The notes under the pieces were generated by a model, which worked only from the letters and a program-made list of their open reading frames with translations, searched no databases and was not told the DNA's origin. From a virus: a stretch of DNA of 64,000 nucleotides. The DNA is taken from positions 1 through 64,000 of IMG/VR virus record IMGVR_UViG_3300044825_001015. One strand, written 5' to 3'. Each line of letters opens with the position of its first letter. Position 1 is the first letter of the stretch. Below, piece by piece: positions 1 through 7,574 of the stretch. Both the position numbers and the translations under genes were made by a program.

Positions 1-140
1 GCGAAGCGACCTGTGAGGCTACGGTTCGCGTAGCGAAGGTAGGTCATGGCCTCGCCATGGGTAATCCAACGAGTGACGGGCACACGCCCATAGATCGAAG
101 CGTGATCCAAGCGGACTACGCGGTATCCATTGTAAGCCAT
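1..140 (-). CDS. Partial small phage protein, function unknown
   Basis: The minus strand reads from an ATG at 140-138 without a stop to the window edge, so only the first 46 codons are present (starts MAYNGYRVVRLDH). An AAAGGGG ribosome-binding site lies about 7 nt upstream of the ATG. I recognise no family; the visible part is basic and probably compact. It lies in the leftward gene group and has its own promoter-like motif at 161-190. The gene is real by start and SD quality, but its function cannot be read from this fragment. Confidence 0.6.
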   Translation of the reverse strand, partial: MAYNGYRVVRLDHASIYGRVPVTRWITHGEAMTYLRYANRSLTGRF

Positions 141-160
141 TTGCTTACCCCTTTCTTTCT

Positions 161-190
161 ACCCTAAGACTAGCATAGGGGTCTGACAGT
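161..190 (-). promoter_or_regulatory. Leftward promoter-like element with TGTCAGACCCC motif
   Basis: On the minus strand the motif TGTCAGACCCC (plus 188-178) is followed by TATGCTAG and then TAGGGT. CTGTCA could be the -35 and TAGGGT (166-161, 17-nt spacer) or TATGCT the -10. The same 11-mer occurs upstream of the next leftward gene at 439-429, at a similar distance from its ATG, so a shared early promoter or operator is likely. Assignment of the hexamers is inference. Confidence 0.45.
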
Positions 191-243
191 CTGGCCTAGG
201 GCTCACCCGTCTAGCGGTTTATTTGCCTAGGAATATTTAGTTG

Positions 244-387
244 TTAGGCGAAAGCCTTAGCCATGTGGCAGTTAGCGCAGATGATGGTCTCATCCACGAT
301 AGCCATGGCATCGGGGTTAGCCGTTCCACAGTCTGAGCAACGTGCATTCTTGACGATGCTCCGAAGGGTAGCCTTAGTGATTCTCAT
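244..387 (-). CDS. 47-aa zinc-finger protein
   Basis: Minus-strand ORF of 47 codons, ATG at 387-385 and TAA at 246-244. A strong SD (GGAGG) sits 8 nt upstream. The protein has two CxxC pairs, C17-x2-C20 and C37-x2-C40, the classic spacing of a four-cysteine zinc ribbon. Tiny zinc-ribbon proteins of this kind are common in the early regions of actinobacteriophages, where they may bind DNA or protein. The target is unknown. It is preceded by its own promoter-like motif and so may be transcribed alone or with the partial gene to its left. Confidence 0.75.
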   Translation of the reverse strand: MRITKATLRSIVKNARCSDCGTANPDAMAIVDETIICANCHMAKAFA

Positions 388-741
388 TCCTTTCACCTCC
401 CTTGCTTTCATGTATCTATCTAATCATGGGGGTCTGACAATGACAATACGGTGGGGGGTATACATAGTGGGGCGTATCGGACATTATTTATAACGGTTAG
501 GTAACATCGTCTAGAAATCGTATGGTCGCACCATTTGTCCGATTTGCGTATTTCTAGAATGTGTATCATCCAAATAACACAGCCATTAACATTTTCATCA
601 AATTAAAATATAACATTTTTATAACGGCAAACGGTACAGTAGAAGTTTGGCAAATGGTCTAGTTGTCATAGATAGAAGATATCTTTCAGTTATGATAAGT
701 AAAATCGGAACGATAGTGCCTATATTGCACTACAATGCCGT
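388..741. other. Intergenic region with promoter motif and nested inverted repeats
   Basis: About 350 nt with no convincing gene on either strand. It holds the leftward promoter-like element (413-446) and an inverted repeat, TCTAGAAAT at 510-518 against ATTTCTAGA at 550-558. Inside that repeat is a small hairpin, ATGGT-cgc-ACCAT (522-534). The rest is A+T-rich and featureless to the eye. The nested repeat could be an operator, RNA element or replication site; nothing decides between them. Confidence 0.5.
413..446 (-). promoter_or_regulatory. Leftward promoter-like element, second copy
   Basis: On the minus strand a tandem TTGTCATTGTCA (446-435) runs into GACCCCCATGATTAGATAG. TTGTCA is a plausible -35 and TAGATA (418-413, 16-nt spacer) a plausible -10. 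The 11-mer TGTCAGACCCC is identical to that at 188-178. The element lies about 50 nt upstream of the zinc-protein ATG. Sequence repetition is seen directly; the promoter role is inferred. Confidence 0.5.
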
Positions 742-776
742 AAAAAGTAAAAAATACTGCACTATAATGCAGTATT
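742..776 (-). terminator. Rho-independent terminator for the leftward operon
   Basis: Perfect 9-bp inverted repeat AATACTGCA (753-761) / TGCAGTATT (768-776) with a 6-nt loop, followed on the minus strand by a T-rich run (TTTTACTTTTTA). It overlaps the TAA stop of the HNH gene, as expected for the end of the thyX-to-HNH leftward transcript. Confidence 0.8.
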
Positions 777-1143
777 AGGCAAGATCATTCCTATTGATAG
801 ATATTTTATGTTCATTATAGGAAGCGCGGGTATCACGGGAATGTCTAGCATGACATAACTTACATATGACACGACATTTCTTTATCTCTTTGGCAATAGT
901 TTCCCAAGCATAGTCAGATCGGATCAGATCTGATACATTTGCTTTCTTGGTATTAGGATCTATATGATCAAAGTCTAAATCGACAGATTCAAATTTAAAA
1001 TCGGGGGGAAGGGGACAAGATCCACTCTCACAACCTCTAGAAGTCTTTACTAGTCCAGATATAGACCATTTGATCTTACGATCTCTATTTCGCTTTTCAT
1101 TTCGTGTCATTACTTTTTCCAAGTCATAGCAAGAGTAAGACAT
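775..1143 (-). CDS. HNH endonuclease-like protein
   Basis: 122 aa from an ATG at 1143-1141; an in-frame ATG at residue 12 is an alternative, and neither has a strong SD. Seen features: a cysteine pair C38/C43, an LDFDHID motif with D59-H60, then CRVICKLCHARHS with C94-x2-C97 and a final H101. This is the layout of zinc-supported HNH (beta-beta-alpha metal) nucleases. Free-standing HNH genes are frequent in phages, as homing enzymes or packaging helpers. It is last in the leftward operon, with a terminator at its stop. The fold is fairly sure, the role is not. Confidence 0.7.
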   Translation of the reverse strand: MSYSCYDLEKVMTRNEKRNRDRKIKWSISGLVKTSRGCESGSCPLPPDFKFESVDLDFDHIDPNTKKANVSDLIRSDYAWETIAKEIKKCRVICKLCHARHSRDTRASYNEHKISINRNDLA

Positions 1144-1185
1144 ACAGCAGATGCTAGAAATAAAATCAAAAATTGAATATCGACA

Positions 1186-1377
1186 CTACTCATCTTCATC
1201 ATCCATAATTAAAGCGGGGGCGGGAGCAAAGACTTTTCCTTCTTTGTGTCTATTGTACATTTCAAGCATCTTTTCTTGATTAGAAGTACTTATACACAAC
1301 ATATCGTAATTGCGTGCTAATTGGATATATATTGCTGATAATAACTCTTGAACAATTTCAAACTGCTCATCAGTCAT
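1186..1377 (-). CDS. Small phage protein, function unknown
   Basis: 63 aa starting MTDEQFEIVQELL. I chose the ATG at 1377-1375 over one five codons upstream because a GAGGAG SD lies 7 nt before it. It overlaps the preceding gene by 8 nt (ATGACTGA), indicating translational coupling in the thyX operon. The N-terminal half looks helical (EIVQELLSAIYIQL) and the tail is acidic (MDDEDE). No family recognised. Confidence 0.6.
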   Translation of the reverse strand: MTDEQFEIVQELLSAIYIQLARNYDMLCISTSNQEKMLEMYNRHKEGKVFAPAPALIMDDEDE

Positions 1378-1537
1378 TGTCTTGCTCCTCATCTATTACA
1401 TCTATTGTATCAAACTCTATATGCCAGGGTAATGGTCTACATGGAATACCATGGGCTTCTACTATCTCCCCGCCCTCATATACATCGATTTCGATGAAAC
1501 ATGTTATGTCATCATCATTTTCGATCCAGGCTCTCAT
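1370..1537 (-). CDS. 55-aa acidic phage protein, function unknown
   Basis: Minus-strand ORF starting MRAWIENDDD and ending DEEQDND. Its ATG overlaps the thyX stop as ATGA (1537-1534) and its stop overlaps the next gene's ATG, so it fits tightly into the operon. Strongly acidic with many beta-favouring residues in the centre. The translational coupling on both sides is the main evidence that it is real. No family recognised. Confidence 0.6.
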   Translation of the reverse strand: MRAWIENDDDITCFIEIDVYEGGEIVEAHGIPCRPLPWHIEFDTIDVIDEEQDND

Positions 1538-2235
1538 TCGACCAAACTCAATGAATAAGGAAATGCTTCCTGCGCGAGCGACTTCATTGCAAGAGCATAT
1601 TCTGTAATTTCTTTCTGTGCATCATGGGCTAATCTCTGCTGAAGGAAGTGCATAATTCCATGAAGTGAGGTTGTCCACCTGTATCGCACATACATGCCAT
1701 ATGCAGGAAGGAATAATCTAGCCTGTTCTGCACATACACCAAGTTCCAGGGCGTTGTTGTATTCCTGTTCAGCGGCCTCAATTAAGTTGAATAATCTCAT
1801 GGTGAGTTCTATCCCTAGACCGTAATTAATTGGATCTCCTGATCCCTGCTTAGAGTTCTCAGGGGCACTTCTCCAGTCTTCCGCCGTGGGGATATAGAAG
1901 GCGGGTTCCTCTGTGATGTATCTGCGTGACGACTCATTCCATCCGTTCTGATCATCTACGAATGTGGAAGCAACCGCATACTTCCAATGTTGTCGTGCTA
2001 CCATAAGTGGCGCATAAATCTCAAAAGAAAGTACACAATGTCTGAATGGTGAGGTATGTTCTTCTTTCCAAAGGAAGTCAATCAGTTTCTTATCTTTAGT
2101 TTTCAAAAGACCAGTCATATCTAATTCACTTCTTTTATCAAAGGAGACTCTAGCAGCATTAGCAACTTCTAAATCATCTCCCATAGTTGAAACTAAGCCT
2201 ACATAACCTAGATTCAAAACATCAATCTTCTTCAT
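1534..2235 (-). CDS. thyX: Flavin-dependent thymidylate synthase ThyX
   Basis: 233 aa, within the usual ThyX length. ThyX methylates dUMP to dTMP using methylenetetrahydrofolate, FAD and NADPH. Seen: HTSPFRH at 60-66, the signature region R81 to Y106 (RQHWKYAVAS followed by WNESSRRY), which contains an insertion relative to the short RHRxxSxNxxSxRY form, then EQARLFLP at 170-177 and a C-terminal helix QQRLAHDAQKEI. Phage ThyX proteins often carry such an expanded signature. The start overlaps the upstream gene by 14 nt. Together with the class II reductase it gives the phage its own dTTP supply. Confidence 0.95.
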   Translation of the reverse strand: MKKIDVLNLGYVGLVSTMGDDLEVANAARVSFDKRSELDMTGLLKTKDKKLIDFLWKEEHTSPFRHCVLSFEIYAPLMVARQHWKYAVASTFVDDQNGWNESSRRYITEEPAFYIPTAEDWRSAPENSKQGSGDPINYGLGIELTMRLFNLIEAAEQEYNNALELGVCAEQARLFLPAYGMYVRYRWTTSLHGIMHFLQQRLAHDAQKEITEYALAMKSLAQEAFPYSLSLVE

Positions 2236-2464
2236 CGATTTCCAATTCTTCTAAAATAAACTCAATATTGTTATATAACTCTAATCCTGGATATAACTTA
2301 AAATTACAGTCAAGACAGTATAAGTATATGATATCGTTATCATCTTCATCAATCCATAGACGAGGAACCAACATCGGATGTTCTGGATCGATTCCACAGG
2401 GGATTGGTAGTACTTTATCTTTTAAAGCATATTGATAATATTTACTAAATACTCTTATGTCCAT
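2222..2464 (-). CDS. Small phage protein with putative metal-binding cysteines
   Basis: 80 aa, first gene of the leftward thyX operon, about 32 nt downstream of the predicted start of transcription. A CGIDPEHP segment near residue 23 and a YCLDCNF (CxxC) pair give three cysteines plus a histidine, perhaps a small zinc site. The C-terminus is acidic (EELEIDEED) and overlaps the thyX start. The SD is a weak AAAGAAAG. No named family recognised. Confidence 0.6.
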   Translation of the reverse strand: MDIRVFSKYYQYALKDKVLPIPCGIDPEHPMLVPRLWIDEDDNDIIYLYCLDCNFKLYPGLELYNNIEFILEELEIDEED

Positions 2465-2501
2465 ATTGTTTCTTTCTTTATATATTGCAATTGTACATAT
2501 G

Positions 2502-2510
2502 ATCTTACCA
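2502..2510 (-). promoter_or_regulatory. Leftward extended -10 promoter for the thyX operon
   Basis: Minus strand TGG-TAAGAT (2510-2502), an extended -10 of the TGnTAnnnT type; the identical 9-mer precedes the gene at 26886. Transcription would start near 2495, about 30 nt upstream of the first ATG at 2464. No clear -35 is seen. Confidence 0.5.
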
Positions 2511-2544
2511 TAACTCTAATATTAAAAATGTGACTTAGCGCACA

Positions 2545-2573
2545 TAGACACTTTATTACTGTAATGCTATACT
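2545..2573 (+). promoter_or_regulatory. Rightward promoter, probably leaderless
   Basis: TAGACA (2545-2550), 17-nt spacer, then TGC-TATACT (2565-2573). Exactly 6 nt follow the -10 before the ATG at 2580, so the predicted first transcribed base is the A of the start codon. No SD is present. It is divergent from the thyX promoter. Confidence 0.65.
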
Positions 2574-2579
2574 TTTGAC

Positions 2580-3596
2580 ATGCATATCTCTTTTTCAACT
2601 GCCGCCGAAAACATGTCTAGACTTCCAGATGATAGAAAAGACTACATGGGCTATAGCCATGCTTCATATGAGATTATCAAAACTTTAAAGCACTTTGGTA
2701 TAGAGTCTTCAATCTTAGATAGATCATGTCCAATAGGAATATCTATGGGATTCCCAACTGATTATAAGTTTTTTCCAAATCAATACCGTATTGGTTACAC
2801 CGCTTGGGAATCAACAGAGTTAAGAGATATGTGGCTAGAAAGAATGCTTGCCGTTAATGAACTATGGGCAACATCAACTTGGACAGCAGAAGTATTTAAG
2901 AACACTACTGGTAGAGAAGATATTCACGTTTTCCCGCATGGCATTAGCGAGGACTGGAAACCTGTAAAAAGAAATGTTTCAGAAACATTTAGATTCCTTC
3001 ATGTTGGAGAGCCGCAGGCTAGAAAGAATGGTCAACTAGTTGTAGATTCGTTCATAGAACTTTTTGGGAACGATAATAAATTTCAATTAGTGATGAAGTG
3101 CAGTAATATCAATACAACCAGAGTTTATCTTCCAGATGGAAGCATTGCAGGAAGTCCAGATTCAAGATACAGAAATATATTGCTAATACCTGATTCATTC
3201 TCTCATGAAAAGATGATTCAATTATTCCACAAGACACATGCTATGGTATATCCAACAATGGGCGAGGGCTTTGGATTTATCCCGCTTCAGGCTTTGGCAA
3301 CTGGTATGCCAACTGCTACTACATATGATTGGGCAGAGTATAAAGAATATATAACAGTACCAATTAAATCTAAACTATCTGAATCTGAGTATCCACAACT
3401 TCATCCAGGAAAAGTTTTTAATGTAACTAAGGAAGATGTTAAAAAGTCCATGATTGATTTAGTAAACAATTATGATAAATATCAACTTCAGGCATACAAA
3501 AACTCTTTTAAAATACACATGGATTTTGACTGGAAAAAAGTAACTCATCCAACTGCTGAAAAAATAAAAAATATTTTAAAAATTCGCGGTTTTTGA
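2580..3596 (+). CDS. Glycosyltransferase, GT4-like
   Basis: 338 aa with the two-Rossmann (GT-B) look of glycosyltransferase family 4. Seen: TAWESTELRDMW in the N-terminal half, NELWATSTWTAEVF (93-106), FPHGI (118-122), a Rossmann start FRFLHVGEPQARKN (137-150), then VYPTMGEGFGFIPLQALATG. In GT4 enzymes the EGFG stretch carries the EX7E motif; here it reads E229-x7-Q237, a variation. Such enzymes transfer a sugar from a nucleotide donor. The acceptor is unknown: host envelope polymer, phage protein or modified DNA are all possible. Start chosen by the promoter, which predicts a leaderless mRNA. Confidence 0.85.
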   Translation: MHISFSTAAENMSRLPDDRKDYMGYSHASYEIIKTLKHFGIESSILDRSCPIGISMGFPTDYKFFPNQYRIGYTAWESTELRDMWLERMLAVNELWATSTWTAEVFKNTTGREDIHVFPHGISEDWKPVKRNVSETFRFLHVGEPQARKNGQLVVDSFIELFGNDNKFQLVMKCSNINTTRVYLPDGSIAGSPDSRYRNILLIPDSFSHEKMIQLFHKTHAMVYPTMGEGFGFIPLQALATGMPTATTYDWAEYKEYITVPIKSKLSESEYPQLHPGKVFNVTKEDVKKSMIDLVNNYDKYQLQAYKNSFKIHMDFDWKKVTHPTAEKIKNILKIRGF

Positions 3597-3605
3597 TTCC
3601 GCAAA

Positions 3606-3614
3606 TGATACTAT
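3606..3614 (+). promoter_or_regulatory. Extended -10 promoter for the reductase gene
   Basis: TGA-TACTAT in the 66-nt gap after the glycosyltransferase. Transcription would start near 3621, giving a leader of about 40 nt that contains a small hairpin (GCCCA 3635-3639 / TGGGC 3645-3649) immediately before the AGGGAG SD at 3651-3656. The hairpin might limit access to the SD. Confidence 0.45.
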
Positions 3615-3662
3615 AGAGATTATCTAAATTTATTGCCCACATGTTGGGCCAGGGAGAATTGT

Positions 3663-5594
3663 ATGTCACAAGGTATTGATAACCACTATGAAAACTTTAT
3701 TGCTTTAAGCCGTTATGCTAGATGGCTTTCTGATGAAAATCGCCGCGAAACTTGGGGTGAAACTGTAGATAGATATTTCACTTTTATGCGTATGCATCTA
3801 AGAGAAGAGTGCGGTTACGAGCCTTCTGAAGATCTTATTTCAGAGTTAAGAGAGGCTGTTTTCAATAGAAATGTCATGCCTTCAATGCGAGCAATCATGA
3901 CTTCTGGCCCAGCACTAGAGAGGGACAATGTGGCAGGATATAACTGCTCATTCCTACCAGTAGATAGCCTTAGATCCTTTGACGAGGCAATGTACATTCT
4001 TATGTGCGGTACTGGTGTTGGATTCTCTGTAGAGAGTGTATATGTCGATAAACTTCCTACTATTAACGAACATTTTGAGCCTACAAATACCACTATTGTC
4101 GTAGAAGACTCTAAGGCTGGATGGGCTAAGGCATTAAGAGAACTGCTCGCATTATTGTGGCAAGGACAGGTTCCAACATGGGACGTTTCTAAGGTTAGGC
4201 CAGCAGGGGCAAGACTAAAGACTTTTGGGGGTCGTGCATCTGGTCCAGAGCCACTAGTTCAGTTGTTCGATTTTTGCGTAAACATAATTAAGGGTGCAGC
4301 AGGAAGAAAATTAAGACCTTTAGAGGCACATGATATTATGTGTAAGATTGGAGAAGTAGTTGTAGTTGGAGGCGTTCGTCGTTCTGCTATGATTTCACTT
4401 TCTGATCTTAATGATCATGATATGGCCCGTGCAAAGCACGGTGCATGGTGGGAGTATAACTCACAACGGGCACTATCAAATAACTCTGTTGCATACTCAG
4501 GTCGTCCAAGCATGTCTGATTTTATGTCAGAGTGGAAGAACCTTTACGAAAGCAAGTCTGGCGAGCGCGGAATTTATAATGTAGGTGCTGCTCAGGGTCA
4601 GGCCGCTAAGTATGGACGCAGAGATCCAGAAATAAGATACGGAACAAATCCATGCTCTGAAATCATTCTCCGACCATATCAATTCTGTAATCTATCAGAG
4701 GTAGTTGTTAGGCCAAACGATACAGAAAAGACATTAATGCGTAAGGTAGAACTTGCAACGATCCTTGGAACTTGGCAGTCAACTCTTACTAATTTCAAGT
4801 ATTTAAGAAAGATTTGGAAGGATAACACAGAAGAAGAAAGACTTCTTGGAGTTTCCATAACTGGGCAATTTGGAAATAAGTTAATGTCTGGTCAAGAAGG
4901 ATTAGTCAAACTTAGTAATGTGTTAAATAACTTGAGACTACATGCTGTAAAGGTTAATGAAGAAGAGGCCAAGGTTCTTGGAATTAATCCTTCCGCAGCC
5001 ATTACATGTGTTAAGCCTTCTGGAACAGTTTCTCAGTTAACAGGTGTTTCTTCTGGTATGCATCCATGGCATAACGATTACTACATTCGTACTGTCCGTG
5101 GAGACAAGAAAGATCCTCTGACTAACTTCCTCGTCGATGCTGGAATACCAGCAGAAGATGATGTTATGAAGCCAAATGACACTACTGTATTCTCATTCCC
5201 AATTAAGGCTCCAGATAATGCTGTATTAAGAAATGATTTATCAGCAGTAGAGCATCTAGATATTTGGCTAACTTATCAGCGTGCATGGTGCGAGCATAAG
5301 CCATCAATTACTGTTTCTGTTAAAGAAGATGAGTGGATGGACGTTGGGGCGTGGGTCTGGAAAAATTTTGATGAAGTTTCTGGTATTTCATTCTTGCCAT
5401 ACTCAGATCATACCTACAAGCAGGCACCATATCAAGATACTACTAAGGAAGAGTACGAAGAACTTCTTGCTAAGATGCCAAAAGATATTCGTTGGTCTGA
5501 CATGGTATTCTATGAAACAGAGGATGGTACTAAAGGATCTCAGGAACTTGCTTGTAGTGCAGATACTGGGTGTGAAATTGTTGACATAGGATAA
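3663..5594 (+). CDS. nrdJ: Class II (adenosylcobalamin-dependent) ribonucleoside-triphosphate reductase, monomeric type
   Basis: 643 aa from ATG 3663 (SD AGGGAG 6 nt upstream); a TTG 30 nt further up is unlikely. Class II reductases make dNTPs through a thiyl radical generated with adenosylcobalamin, independent of oxygen. Compared with the Lactobacillus leichmannii enzyme I see the thiyl cysteine C331 in GTNPCSEI with E333, and the reducing pair C95 (GYNCSF) and C342 (11 residues after C331, the same spacing as in that enzyme). A C-terminal pair C-x5-C (ACSADTGCEI) can relay electrons. No separate activating subunit is needed. The host must supply B12 coenzyme. It pairs functionally with thyX. 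Confidence 0.93.
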   Translation: MSQGIDNHYENFIALSRYARWLSDENRRETWGETVDRYFTFMRMHLREECGYEPSEDLISELREAVFNRNVMPSMRAIMTSGPALERDNVAGYNCSFLPVDSLRSFDEAMYILMCGTGVGFSVESVYVDKLPTINEHFEPTNTTIVVEDSKAGWAKALRELLALLWQGQVPTWDVSKVRPAGARLKTFGGRASGPEPLVQLFDFCVNIIKGAAGRKLRPLEAHDIMCKIGEVVVVGGVRRSAMISLSDLNDHDMARAKHGAWWEYNSQRALSNNSVAYSGRPSMSDFMSEWKNLYESKSGERGIYNVGAAQGQAAKYGRRDPEIRYGTNPCSEIILRPYQFCNLSEVVVRPNDTEKTLMRKVELATILGTWQSTLTNFKYLRKIWKDNTEEERLLGVSITGQFGNKLMSGQEGLVKLSNVLNNLRLHAVKVNEEEAKVLGINPSAAITCVKPSGTVSQLTGVSSGMHPWHNDYYIRTVRGDKKDPLTNFLVDAGIPAEDDVMKPNDTTVFSFPIKAPDNAVLRNDLSAVEHLDIWLTYQRAWCEHKPSITVSVKEDEWMDVGAWVWKNFDEVSGISFLPYSDHTYKQAPYQDTTKEEYEELLAKMPKDIRWSDMVFYETEDGTKGSQELACSADTGCEIVDIG

Positions 5595-5595
5595 A

Positions 5596-6222
5596 ATGTA
5601 TAAAGATTTAAAAATCATAGAAAATTTTATTGATTTAGAAAGATGTAGATCATTATCCAATGAACTGAGAAAGCAAATTATTTATAATAGCAATACTAAT
5701 TCTAAATCTTTATTTCCTGGAAATGGATTCTATCTTATAGATAAAGATTTGAAAGAATTAATGCCATTAACTAAAGATTCTATGATTAGTGTTGGCTACC
5801 TTAAATATGGAATATCAAAAGAAATAAATGATTTTAACGAAAATATTTTTAACTGTATAAAAGATATTCAAAAAGAGGTAGAATTATTTTTTAATAAAAA
5901 TATTAGTGTGGTCCACGGTGGATATCATTTAATGTGTCCAGGATCAAATAATAATATACATAGAGATGAATATTTGCCATCTAAAGATGGTGCTATGAAT
6001 TATGTAGTTTCTCACTCAGCACTTTTATATTTAAATTCTAACGAAGAAGATTATTCTGGAGGAGAGATTGTTTTTCCAGAAAAAAGCATTAGTTTAAAAA
6101 CCAAAGCAGGAACTTTAATAATTTTTACTGCACAGGAGCCACATGGCGTTACAGAAGTTCTTACTGGTTTGAGAGATGTAATAATATTGTTTTTCCTAAC
6201 TGTAGATGATATACTTAATTAG
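5596..6222 (+). CDS. 2-oxoglutarate/Fe(II)-dependent oxygenase
   Basis: 208 aa, prolyl-4-hydroxylase-like double-stranded beta-helix. The iron triad is visible as H122-x-D124 (IHRDEY) and H183 (EPHGV), with R193 ten residues later to hold 2-oxoglutarate. GGEIVFPEKSISLKTKAGTL is the usual strand pattern between the iron ligands. The ATG follows the reductase stop by 1 nt, with GGAT as a weak SD. This copy is more A+T-rich and diverged than the three in the fibre locus and is the only one with Arg at the cosubstrate position. The substrate is unknown: protein side chain, nucleotide or DNA base. Confidence 0.88.
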   Translation: MYKDLKIIENFIDLERCRSLSNELRKQIIYNSNTNSKSLFPGNGFYLIDKDLKELMPLTKDSMISVGYLKYGISKEINDFNENIFNCIKDIQKEVELFFNKNISVVHGGYHLMCPGSNNNIHRDEYLPSKDGAMNYVVSHSALLYLNSNEEDYSGGEIVFPEKSISLKTKAGTLIIFTAQEPHGVTEVLTGLRDVIILFFLTVDDILN

Positions 6223-6231
6223 GAGGTAATT

Positions 6232-6462
6232 ATGTGGAATTGGATTAATAATACAGACCTAGGAAGAGCGGTACGTTCCTATGTAGTTTCTTTCGTAACC
6301 GTAGTACTAGGACTATTTATCGCAGACGGAGCAGACGTTTTTGCCGTTTCAACAACAGATTTGAAGGCTTGGTTGGCAGCAGGATTAGCCGCTGTCCTTC
6401 CAGTAGTAGTTACAGCATTGAATAAAAGTGATCCTCGTTATGGACTGAAGTCTCATGAGTGA
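6232..6462 (+). CDS. Putative holin, two membrane segments
   Basis: 76 aa with strong SD (AGGAGG, 5 nt). Two hydrophobic segments at about 14-32 (SYVVSFVTVVLGLFIA) and 46-63 (WLAAGLAAVLPVVVTAL), with charged ends. Small two-segment proteins next to an endolysin are normally holins, which form membrane holes that release the lysin at the end of infection. Here it lies 100 nt before the amidase. Function is inferred from size, topology and position. Confidence 0.72.
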   Translation: MWNWINNTDLGRAVRSYVVSFVTVVLGLFIADGADVFAVSTTDLKAWLAAGLAAVLPVVVTALNKSDPRYGLKSHE

Positions 6463-6583
6463 TCAAATAGGAGCATTTGACCTGGCAGATTTTGATATAG
6501 ACCAGGCACCAAAAGATTTTGTACCAGAAATTGTAGAGCCAGATGGAAATTGTATAGATAGAGGTGAGGACGACAATGGCTAA
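6455..6583 (+). CDS. 42-aa acidic protein between holin and endolysin
   Basis: ATG at 6455 overlaps the holin stop by 8 nt; the TAA at 6581-6583 overlaps the endolysin start. Starts MSDQIGAFDLADFDID, is strongly acidic and has one cysteine. It could be a small lysis accessory or just a coupling peptide that carries ribosomes to the endolysin start. Real by overlap on both sides; no family recognised. Confidence 0.5.
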   Translation: MSDQIGAFDLADFDIDQAPKDFVPEIVEPDGNCIDRGEDDNG

Positions 6584-7514
6584 TCTCAATCCATCCTCAT
6601 GGGAACTCAGACAGGCTCTACTTGATTATGGAGTAGATGTTAACTTTTATAAAGGCTGGGATACAATAGGAAGGCCATGGAAGGGTCCAGATAATTCCCC
6701 AGGTCTTATGGGTGGAGTAATTCATCACACCGCCAACCCAAATGCTCGCCCAGGAAACATTAATAATATTCTAGGTTGGGCAGTAACAGCATACGATAAG
6801 CCAGTATGCAATATGCTTATTGGCAAAGCCCCAGGAGAATCTTTCTTGCTCGCCGCAGGATCAGTTTATCATTGCGGATTGGGAGGGCCAGTCCCAGCAC
6901 TAGGTGTTCCATCACATGGATTCTTTGGTCAAACTAGACTGTTTGGAATAGAAATCGATGATCCTGGAGTTAAGGTTGGAACAATTACAGATTATCAAAT
7001 TGAAAATACTTCAAAAACTATGGCAGCATTAGCAGATTTATCTGGATGGGATATTGACAAAGCAATAGGTACTCATAAGTGCTATACAGATGGATGCCAT
7101 GGATGGAATCCAAAGGGACCGTCCCCAAGTGTTGGAAGAAAAAACGACACTATTGATGGTCCATGGGCAAGTTATCCAGGAAATTCAAATCCAGAGCCTT
7201 ATAATGCTCCATGGTGGAGAGAAAAGATTAAGGGTGTTTCTGGTAAAAATACTTGGGATGGAACTATTCCAACACAATCAGCAGCATTAAGAGCAGCAAC
7301 AGAAGGTCTTAAGAATAAGGCTGCATGGAGAGTTGCTTCTAGACTTTATGATATTGGAGTCAGAGAAAGGGAGGCTCTTCCATTAGGTGAACAAGAGTAT
7401 CCTTTAAGAGCAATGAAGAGATATCAAGAACAAATAGGAATAAAGCCAGAACGCCGTGACGGATTGCCAAATAAAACAACATGGATTAAATTATTTGGCT
7501 CAAGCAAGCCATAA
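6576..7514 (+). CDS. Endolysin, N-acetylmuramoyl-L-alanine amidase
   Basis: 312 aa from ATG 6576, preceded by GAGGTG at 9 nt; a GTG 12 nt upstream is less likely. Amidases of this type cut between N-acetylmuramic acid and L-Ala of peptidoglycan. Seen: zinc-site residues H50-H51 in VIHHTAN, E126 in FGIEID, H167 (GTHKCYTDGCHG, with C174/H175) and a GRKND motif at 187-191. This is the amidase_2 arrangement. A C-terminal domain from about 235 to 308 (SRLYDIGV to TTWIKLFG) resembles a peptidoglycan-binding helical domain. A paralogous catalytic domain occurs in the tail protein at 46665. A terminator follows. Confidence 0.88.
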   Translation: MANLNPSSWELRQALLDYGVDVNFYKGWDTIGRPWKGPDNSPGLMGGVIHHTANPNARPGNINNILGWAVTAYDKPVCNMLIGKAPGESFLLAAGSVYHCGLGGPVPALGVPSHGFFGQTRLFGIEIDDPGVKVGTITDYQIENTSKTMAALADLSGWDIDKAIGTHKCYTDGCHGWNPKGPSPSVGRKNDTIDGPWASYPGNSNPEPYNAPWWREKIKGVSGKNTWDGTIPTQSAALRAATEGLKNKAAWRVASRLYDIGVREREALPLGEQEYPLRAMKRYQEQIGIKPERRDGLPNKTTWIKLFGSSKP

Positions 7515-7531
7515 AATAATAAATTGCAGAC

Positions 7532-7557
7532 AGCCCACCCTAAGCGGTGGGCTTTCT
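7532..7557 (+). terminator. Terminator after the endolysin gene
   Basis: Perfect 8-bp stem AGCCCACC (7532-7539) / GGTGGGCT (7546-7553) with a 6-nt loop and a short T-rich tail (TTTCT). It separates the lysis group from the fibre locus; the next promoter follows 20 nt later. Confidence 0.85.
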
Positions 7558-7574
7558 GTATTAGTCTTGATAGA

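Noticed and set aside
263-493. 76-aa plus-strand ORF
   Set aside because: It runs antisense to the 47-aa zinc-ribbon gene, which has a strong SD and CxxC pairs; the plus-strand reading has neither SD nor recognisable motif.
388-774. tRNA gene in the gene-free region
   Set aside because: The inverted repeats do not form a cloverleaf and no T-loop GTTCRA motif in the proper context is present.
1314-1607. 97-aa plus-strand ORF opposite the thyX operon
   Set aside because: Low-complexity Ser/Ile-rich translation antisense to three tightly overlapping genes.
3597-3662. Cobalamin riboswitch upstream of the class II reductase
   Set aside because: The leader is about 40-65 nt, far too short, and I see no B12-box.
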